A stretch of 48,498 bases of DNA, taken from assembly GCA_026419775.2 (NCBI GenBank), contig JAOPGA020000876.1:1-48498 (forward strand), read 5' to 3'. Under the pieces are notes generated by a model that saw only the letters and a list, made by a program, of their open reading frames with translations, had not been told where the DNA came from and made no database searches. Every line of letters starts with the position of its first letter. Position 1 is the first letter of the stretch. This DNA is from Acrasis kona (taxonomy: Eukaryota; Heterolobosea; Eutetramitea; Acrasida; Acrasidae). The position numbers and the translations under genes were made by a program. Of this stretch, positions 42,895 through 48,498 are shown piece by piece.

Positions 42895-44406
42895 ATGTTG
42901 AAGTTAACACAAAAGAATATACTTTCTCTTGTACATACCAATATAAAATACATAGCTACTGCGCCATTACAAACAAGATGTTACGCTTTAAAAAAACTGA
43001 AGAAATCAACACCAAAAAAGAAAATCAAAAAACCTGAACCTATGAATGCCACAGAAGCATTGATTCAATCATTTATAACAAGGAAAACGAGACTATTCGA
43101 AGAATCTGATGAAGATGTGCCCGTACAAAAAAAACCCAAACCCAAAACAAAAGTTGCAAAAGTCGAACCCACAAAAACACCGAAAGAAAAAGCTCAATTA
43201 TCAACCAAGGACAAGGCTAGATTAGAGTCAGCCAAAAGAGAAAGATGGCATTTAAGACAAAAAAAACAATCCATCAAAGATGACGACGACTCCACCCTTA
43301 GTCAAAACCAAAAATTCAAACGAACGCCCATCAAACCAGAGATCATTTCTCACATTTATAAATTCGGGCTCCCCATGATGCCCAAAGAAGTCAGAGAAAA
43401 AAAAGACACCGGAAATCTCGCGGACGTCAACATTGAAGTCGAAATACAAGATGCAATCATCGATCCCGACGAACAAGATCCAGACACCAAAATGATTGAT
43501 CAAATTCTATACGAAATGGTAAAAGACAAAACATTAGCAGGAGATGAAGAAGAGGATTTGGCCAACAGGTACGTCAAACAACCAAAACAACGCACCATAA
43601 AATACCCACCGCCATTGAACAATCCAGTGGTGGCGGCACAAGTCAAACTCAACCAAATGCCACCCAACGACCCTCGAAGAATAAAATCAAAAATTGATAA
43701 GATTTGTCACGAATGTTCCAATTGGGTGTTTGATCATAAAATGAGATTAGTGGGCAAGGTTGACCAAAAAAATTCATTACAAAAATTCATCAATGGAGAT
43801 GGCAAGGGATATCAATTACCTCAAATTGCATTTGCAGGTAGAAGTAACGTGGGAAAGAGTAGTCTCGTCAATAGCGTGACCGGTAGAACCAGCATCGTGA
43901 CCTCTGATAGACCTGGAGAGACGCAATCTTTGAATTTTTATCGACTGGGCCATTTGTTGACCGTGGTTGACTTGCCTGGTTATGGTTTTGCTTATGCAAA
44001 GGAAATGAAAAAACAAGAATGGGGCGAATTAATGAAAAATTATTTTGTTAGTTGCCGTGGCCGATTGAAAGTGATTTATCTGTTGATTGATTCTAGACAT
44101 GGGCTGAAATCTAATGATTGTGAAATGATTAAATTCTTTGTTGAAAATAATGTTAAATTTAAAATTGTAATGACCAAAACTGATTTGGTGTTGATATCGA
44201 TTTTGGCCAAGAGGGTGTATCAGGTGCTGAGGGAACTGAAGGAATTGACTGGAAAGTTATTTCCCTTTTCTGATTTGATTCTTGCTAGTTCGTACACCAA
44301 GAGTGGCATTGGCTACATCAAGGATGATATTGTTCAGGTGGAAGCGAGGCAAGTGTTTGAGAATTGGCAAAAAGACGTCAAGAAGAATAAAGTCATGTTT
44401 TTGTAA
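42895..44406 (+). CDS. EngB/YihA-type GTPase with mitochondrial leader
   Basis: 503 residues from the ATG at 42895. Residues 1-60 are basic and poor in acidic residues, a likely mitochondrial presequence. A Lys-rich, low-complexity spacer of about 230 residues precedes the GTPase. The G motifs are G1 GRSNVGKSS, a switch region with RPGETQSLNFY, G3 DLPGYG, G4 TKTD and G5-like ASSYTKSG. This is the EngB family (GTPBP8 in animals), which in bacteria and organelles assists large ribosomal subunit assembly. The C-terminal domain is complete. The stop lies 14 bp from the stop of the convergent LCAT-like gene. Confidence 0.9.
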   Translation: MLKLTQKNILSLVHTNIKYIATAPLQTRCYALKKLKKSTPKKKIKKPEPMNATEALIQSFITRKTRLFEESDEDVPVQKKPKPKTKVAKVEPTKTPKEKAQLSTKDKARLESAKRERWHLRQKKQSIKDDDDSTLSQNQKFKRTPIKPEIISHIYKFGLPMMPKEVREKKDTGNLADVNIEVEIQDAIIDPDEQDPDTKMIDQILYEMVKDKTLAGDEEEDLANRYVKQPKQRTIKYPPPLNNPVVAAQVKLNQMPPNDPRRIKSKIDKICHECSNWVFDHKMRLVGKVDQKNSLQKFINGDGKGYQLPQIAFAGRSNVGKSSLVNSVTGRTSIVTSDRPGETQSLNFYRLGHLLTVVDLPGYGFAYAKEMKKQEWGELMKNYFVSCRGRLKVIYLLIDSRHGLKSNDCEMIKFFVENNVKFKIVMTKTDLVLISILAKRVYQVLRELKELTGKLFPFSDLILASSYTKSGIGYIKDDIVQVEARQVFENWQKDVKKNKVMFL

Positions 44407-44420
44407 AAGGTTTTCTATTT

Positions 44421-45877
44421 TTATTTATTGGTTACAATTTCTAAGACACGTTTAAAGATTATCATGTCGGATATGATGGAGATGTGTGTCACGTTTCTGT
44501 ACCGATCCACAACTACAGGATATTTTTGTTGATCTTGTTTCTTGGCAAAGTCATCACAAAGTGTCAGAGAATAAAGTGGCACGGTTTGATCTCCCTCTTT
44601 GTAAATCTACGAAAGGTAAGTGGAGACTTTTTACTTAAAGAGCTTACCAATCTAGTAGCATTCTCCTTGTCTGGATTTAGACTCGAAAAATAGGCACCAG
44701 TAAGTGTAGGGGTCCCAACTCCATATAAGCAATGAACGGGGACATTTGGTGCTTTTGTTTTATCGCCAGCTTCACTTTCGCTCTTGTAAATTGCATAAGT
44801 ATCTGGGCTACCCATGTCATGGAACAATTCTTTCATTCTACAAAAATAAGTATTTTTAGACCAAAGTATAACATACTGTGCTGATGTGTAATTTCTTGCT
44901 GCAGTCATGATCATTACGTCATCGTTGGGTGAAGGTAACATCCATCCAGCGCCACCCAAGTTTCTAATAATACCCCTTAGTGCGCCGGTATCAAAAATAG
45001 ATACTCCGAAATCAGTTCCAGCCGTCATCTGCACTAGTGAGTTGTTGTTCGTCGGAATTGACTTACTTGTATTGCGGTCATTGGGGCTCCTGCAAATGAT
45101 CCACCCAATGAAATCATACTGGCAATGTAACGATCCTTCCACTCTTGGCTAACGAAAGTTGCCAAGAATGTTTGTAAGTAGGGTCCACCCATGGAGTGAC
45201 CCATCAAATGTACTTTCTTGTTGTTGTTTTTGAGATATGTGTCCTCGACTAGGCTCTTCAAATTGGCATAGTCGCCATTTGGACGAGCGAACTCTTTCGG
45301 TCCAAGCCTCCAATCATACTAAATGTTGTTAAATGATGAATGTTTGTAAATTTACGTTTGCTGCCCTCAAATCAACTCCTAATTTGTACCCGGCATTTTC
45401 AATCAAAAAATTGAAAAAACCAAGCATGTAAGGACCAATCTTCTTGCCCAATGGGGCCGAACCTAGGTAGGTGACACCCTCTGAACCACCAAAGTCCTTG
45501 GGTATGACCGTGAGTCCTTCTCTGCTCCTCACGGTGCCATTTACGAATTCTGGTTTAATGTCAAGAAGAAAACAGGGTTGTGAGATTTTAGGTATGATCT
45601 CTAACAAATTAATCCATCCTTGATAAAAATTTCTTGTAGTGCTGAAGCAGGGAAATGGTTCTCCTTTCATATTGTCTTTTTTAAACATGAGACTGCCACC
45701 ACTTAGTCCTCCGGAGAAGATAATAGGCGATCTGTTTGGATTGTCATAAATGTTCTTATTTGTTTGTTGATAGTGTTTCTTTGGTAGGTTGTGTGGTCCT
45801 AGAAATATACCATGTTGTACCTGTGCACAACAAACACACAGTATAAAGATCACGAGTATAGTTAAGCGAGCATGCAT
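44421..45877 (-). CDS. Lecithin:cholesterol acyltransferase-family lipase
   Basis: Five exons (45877-45356, 45318-45067, 45028-44877, 44837-44648, 44606-44421) with introns of 37, 38, 39 and 41 nt give 433 residues. A signal peptide (MHARLTILVIFILCVCC) is followed by FSGGLSGGSLMF, the lid region and the catalytic triad S216 (GHSMGG), D378 (EGDQTVPLYS) and H413 (VTHISI). The match is to the LCAT/PLA2/PDAT group, which hydrolyses or transfers acyl chains of phospholipids. It is probably lysosomal or secreted. The 39-nt third intron has no stop in frame, so retaining it would add 13 residues. Confidence 0.9.
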
Positions 45878-45957
45878 GTTTGATGAAATAGTCCGATCCG
45901 ACGGAAATTGAACGGAGTGTTTTCTTATTTATAGACGTAACATACGGACATCCTATT

Positions 45958-46110
45958 AGAACTTTCTGATTGTTACAGGCACATTTGCATCTCCGAAACT
46001 TCTTCCATCTATCCATAAATTAATTTTTGGTCTAAAACTAGCACCATACCTTTTATTAATGTTATACATGGTCAACTATCACCATTTTCTGCATCTACAG
46101 GCACGTTTGC
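45958..46110 (-). repeat. Duplicated 25-bp Cys-codon motif, possibly a degenerate CXC-like fragment
   Basis: Two similar stretches (about 45975-46000 and 46096-46121) share TACAGGCACRTTTGCAYCTC. On the minus strand both encode a RRCKxAC-type motif (RRCKCAC and RRCKRACRC). This resembles the Cys-rich tails of transposon proteins or half a CXC (tesmin-like) domain. No intact frame joins them. Confidence 0.4.
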
Positions 46111-46177
46111 ACCTCCGAGAGAGACAACAGTTTTCCTTCTTGTTTGGTTTTACCCTTCCGCTTTCCGTCTTAGTCAT

Positions 46178-46914
46178 TTGGCCATAAAAGCTGGCTCTGT
46201 TCCAAAACCTCCCAAGAAGAATTTGTTGAGGATAACGCGAAAAAAGGACGTAGAGGTTGCTTCGAAGGCAGCAAAAAGGATCAGATCAAATTCACGCCTC
46301 CCCTTATTCTTTTATGTTAGGATAAACAAAGACACTGTTCTTCCAGTTCAAGTCTATGATCATTGGAAATGTCAAATACACAAAAAAGAGGTTGAGGAAA
46401 AGCGATGGAAGTAAAAGTATACTTGTCGAAGAATAACCATTGTGGTTTGATAAGGATCATGAGGACGAATTATACACATCAGAATGGCACCAATCAACAT
46501 TTCAATTTACCGAAACCAGAGTCCATTGATCTCACCGAAGAACTCAAACCCAAAGAACATAATTCACTCTCTTTGATGTTTGGAGTGTCTGAGTATGTAA
46601 TTAGCATTACAATTAATACGATGACGGAGGTGCTCTGCGCCTATTTTATGCGATACATCCCAAACAAATCATCTACCACACAATCATCGCTTAGCAGCCA
46701 CATTTTATTTGTTTTGGATGGCACTATACACATGAGATTGCGACCGCAGAAGAGCCAACATTTTTGGTACAATACTCACTATGAAATGCACGGTATGGTG
46801 ACACAATTAATTTTGACGGATAGATTGCTACCTTTGAAACTGGGATTCCTGGATCAATGCATGATTCAACACAAGCAAATCACAGCCATACTATTTGTAG
46901 TGCTATTGGGATGA
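46178..46914 (+). pseudogene. Second, degenerate DDE (HARBI1-like) transposase
   Basis: Two overlapping frames (46178-46414, basic; 46405-46914) look like the start of a DDE_Tnp_4 transposase. The second has SLMFGVSEYVISITINTMTEV, then LDGTIHMRLRPQKSQHFWYNTH, in which LDGT holds the first catalytic Asp, then HGMVTQLILTD. The rest of the nuclease domain is not recognisable beyond 46914. Although it is of the same broad family as the element at 7978-10343, the residues are quite different, so it is a separate, older insertion. Confidence 0.65.
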
Positions 46915-48366
46915 ATTTTGCACTAATAGATTCAGCTTATAGTGGACTTGACTTCTGTGTTGCACTCACTTTTTTTTTTAAAGTTAAGCCAGTTGACGTG
47001 TGGGTCATCTGGACAACATGGCTTTATTGGAACTGCCTTATTGACAGCCATATAGATGGATTTTTACATATGTTTCCCTATGGCCTAAATCCTCACGTCT
47101 TAGGTGAGAAGCGCTCTGTATCTTGTGTTTTTGCTTTAATACTTGGACTTGCATTTGAATGCTTGATTGAGACCTCTAAGCATGGCAAGTAGTTGTCAAC
47201 AGGTTCAGGCGGCCAAATTCTTAGATTGAAACAGCCCTTCTCAAAACTGTTTAAACCAAGAATTGAACCTGTGACTTCTACATCTGTGTTGCACTCACAA
47301 CTCCAGGAAGACCCAAATAGAGTTGAGTTTGACCGTATATCAAGGAGGGAGCAGAATTGTAGAGCATATAAATGGCTTCTTTAAAAAGTGCAGGACAGTC
47401 AGCAAGAAAAAAGCGTTTGAGCACTCAGTACCACTTTACATTTGGTGTGTTGGCATGGCTTGTGGTTTGTATAACTTCTGGGGAGTTTTCTATTAAAAAA
47501 TTGGAGATGTAATAAAAAGTGCATTGTATAATAAATAAGATGTTTCGCATAATACACGTGCAATAAACTTAAAACATGGCGATTGCGTGCTTTATCAAAT
47601 TGTAACAGCCAAAAGAGTTTTAGTAGTATTTTAAGATGGTGCCTCTCTGGTGACTTAAAACAAGATATTTCTTAAAAACAGGGGAAATACAATCAAGAGT
47701 ACACTGAAGGTAAAGAGATGTAGTGCTTGATATAAACAATATCCAAAGCAAAGGTAATTATGACAGGGTCAATTACATTTTTTAAAAACAGGATTAAGCC
47801 TGAAATTTTATTGGTAGTTTTACAACCCCCGTCAATGGTTATTGATGAGTTACCTTACACTAAAAATATATATACAGATCACTCAGGAGGTGATTGCTCA
47901 TATTCACTATTTTATATTTTATTTGTATGGAGCCATAGCCCAATTAAAGTGTTTGGACGCGACTAGCGACTTATACCTAACACTGTGTACAATTAACTCT
48001 CATGTTCACTATTGGCCTTGTAAATACATCAAGCAGTCCAAATAGAATAGGAAGTTTCCATAAATATTATTGAGGTTTTATAGATAACAGAAAGAGGCTT
48101 AAAAACTCTAAAGTGCTTATTGAATCACCGAAAGTGTCCATACTAACATATCCAAGTAAACTAGCATATATGGACCTCTTCCAATCTTCTGACAGCTCTA
48201 ATCAATCATTGTTCTGTTATCTACTTCAACAATTTTAATTAATTGTTGCGGCAGAGGTTTTTTAAGAACAACTTCAAGAGGGTATCATAGCTAATTTATT
48301 TGGATCAATCTAGATTATGATTCTTTGGATTATTCAAATTATTAATTAACAAGTTTATTTGTTTTT
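46915..48366. other. 1.4 kb without an intact gene
   Basis: Open frames of 60-110 codons occur on the plus strand (46857-47192 and 47193-47384 follow directly from the transposase remnant) but carry no recognisable domain. They probably include the eroded 3' part of that element. The remainder, up to the dehydrogenase fragment, is AT-rich. Confidence 0.45.
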
Positions 48367-48498
48367 TTAGTTCACAAATTGCTGGTATGCACCTTGTCTT
48401 GGGTCTTGTGTGACCAATTGTGTAGTAAATGCTAAAACACGGTCTCCAACCTTCAAATCGTTTCTTGATTGATTGGGTCCAATTTCAATAATTGTTCC
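48367..48498 (-). CDS. Medium-chain (quinone oxidoreductase-like) dehydrogenase, partial
   Basis: The minus-strand frame runs in from the right edge of the window (43 residues seen). It shows GTIIEIGPNQ..., LKVGDRVLAF and QGAYQQFVN, the GroES-like core of MDR-family enzymes (GxVxxVG, xxGDRVxA, GxxxEY). It ends at a stop at 48367, perhaps at an unrecognised intron donor (GTGAAC), since the enzyme should continue with its NAD(P)-binding domain. The 5' end lies beyond 48498. Confidence 0.65.
   Translation of the reverse strand, partial: GTIIEIGPNQSRNDLKVGDRVLAFTTQLVTQDPRQGAYQQFVN

Noticed and set aside
44838-44876. Reading the 39-nt segment in the LCAT-like gene as coding
   Set aside because: It has a GT start, a T-rich TTTTTGTAG end and the usual length, and splicing gives YTSAQMKELFHDMG as in the family.
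1-48498. CRISPR arrays, rRNA genes or prophage
   Set aside because: No regularly spaced repeats, rRNA signatures or phage genes were seen.

Overview
The window is nuclear DNA from a gene-dense, AT-rich unicellular eukaryote. It carries spliceosomal introns, a tRNA gene, eukaryote-only proteins (VPS50/syndetin, TRM112, TSR2, a tandem CCCH protein, an mRNA guanylyltransferase, a FYR/PHD chromatin protein) and a GTPase with a probable mitochondrial leader. All three stop codons are used as stops. The 24 introns I could place by reading frame are only 36-42 nt long, begin GT, end AG and often carry a CTAAC-like branch motif. A free-living amoeba or amoeboflagellate would fit, but I cannot fix the lineage from sequence alone.

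Layout. 1-3600: poorly conserved and broken genes (importin-alpha C-terminal fragment, frameshifted ZNHIT2-like gene) and a tRNA-Lys(CTT) with an enlarged D-loop. 3674-7815: a CH-domain gene, a Cys-rich membrane protein, and a three-domain fusion of prolyl-4-hydroxylase-like dioxygenase, F-box and actin-like domains. 7978-10343: a DDE transposon whose one end is inverted into its own transposase gene. 10344-13780: mostly gene-free, then a disrupted Gln-rich gene. 13842-19074: an AT-hook/FYR/DDT-like/double-PHD/U-box-like chromatin gene converging on a DDX27/Drs1 helicase. 19075-21780: no intact gene, with remnants of a mobile element. 21828-31938: Sel1-MYND protein, VPS50, Na+/H+ exchanger, TRM112, a 92-residue membrane protein, a TTP-like CCCH protein and an adenylate-kinase-like protein. 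32173-45877: ankyrin-START protein, capping enzyme, long coiled-coil protein, TSR2, WD40 protein, SGNH hydrolase, EngB GTPase and an LCAT-family acyltransferase. 45878-48498: mobile-element debris and one end of a medium-chain dehydrogenase gene.

The genes do not form one pathway. Several are growth housekeeping: ribosome biogenesis (DDX27, TSR2, TRM112, EngB), mRNA capping and decay, and endosomal recycling. The most unusual items are the dioxygenase-F-box-actin fusion, the chromatin fusion protein, the self-inverted transposon and the D-loop insert in the tRNA. Some frameshifts fall in homopolymer runs, and one N follows a T-run, so part of the apparent gene breakage may be sequencing error.
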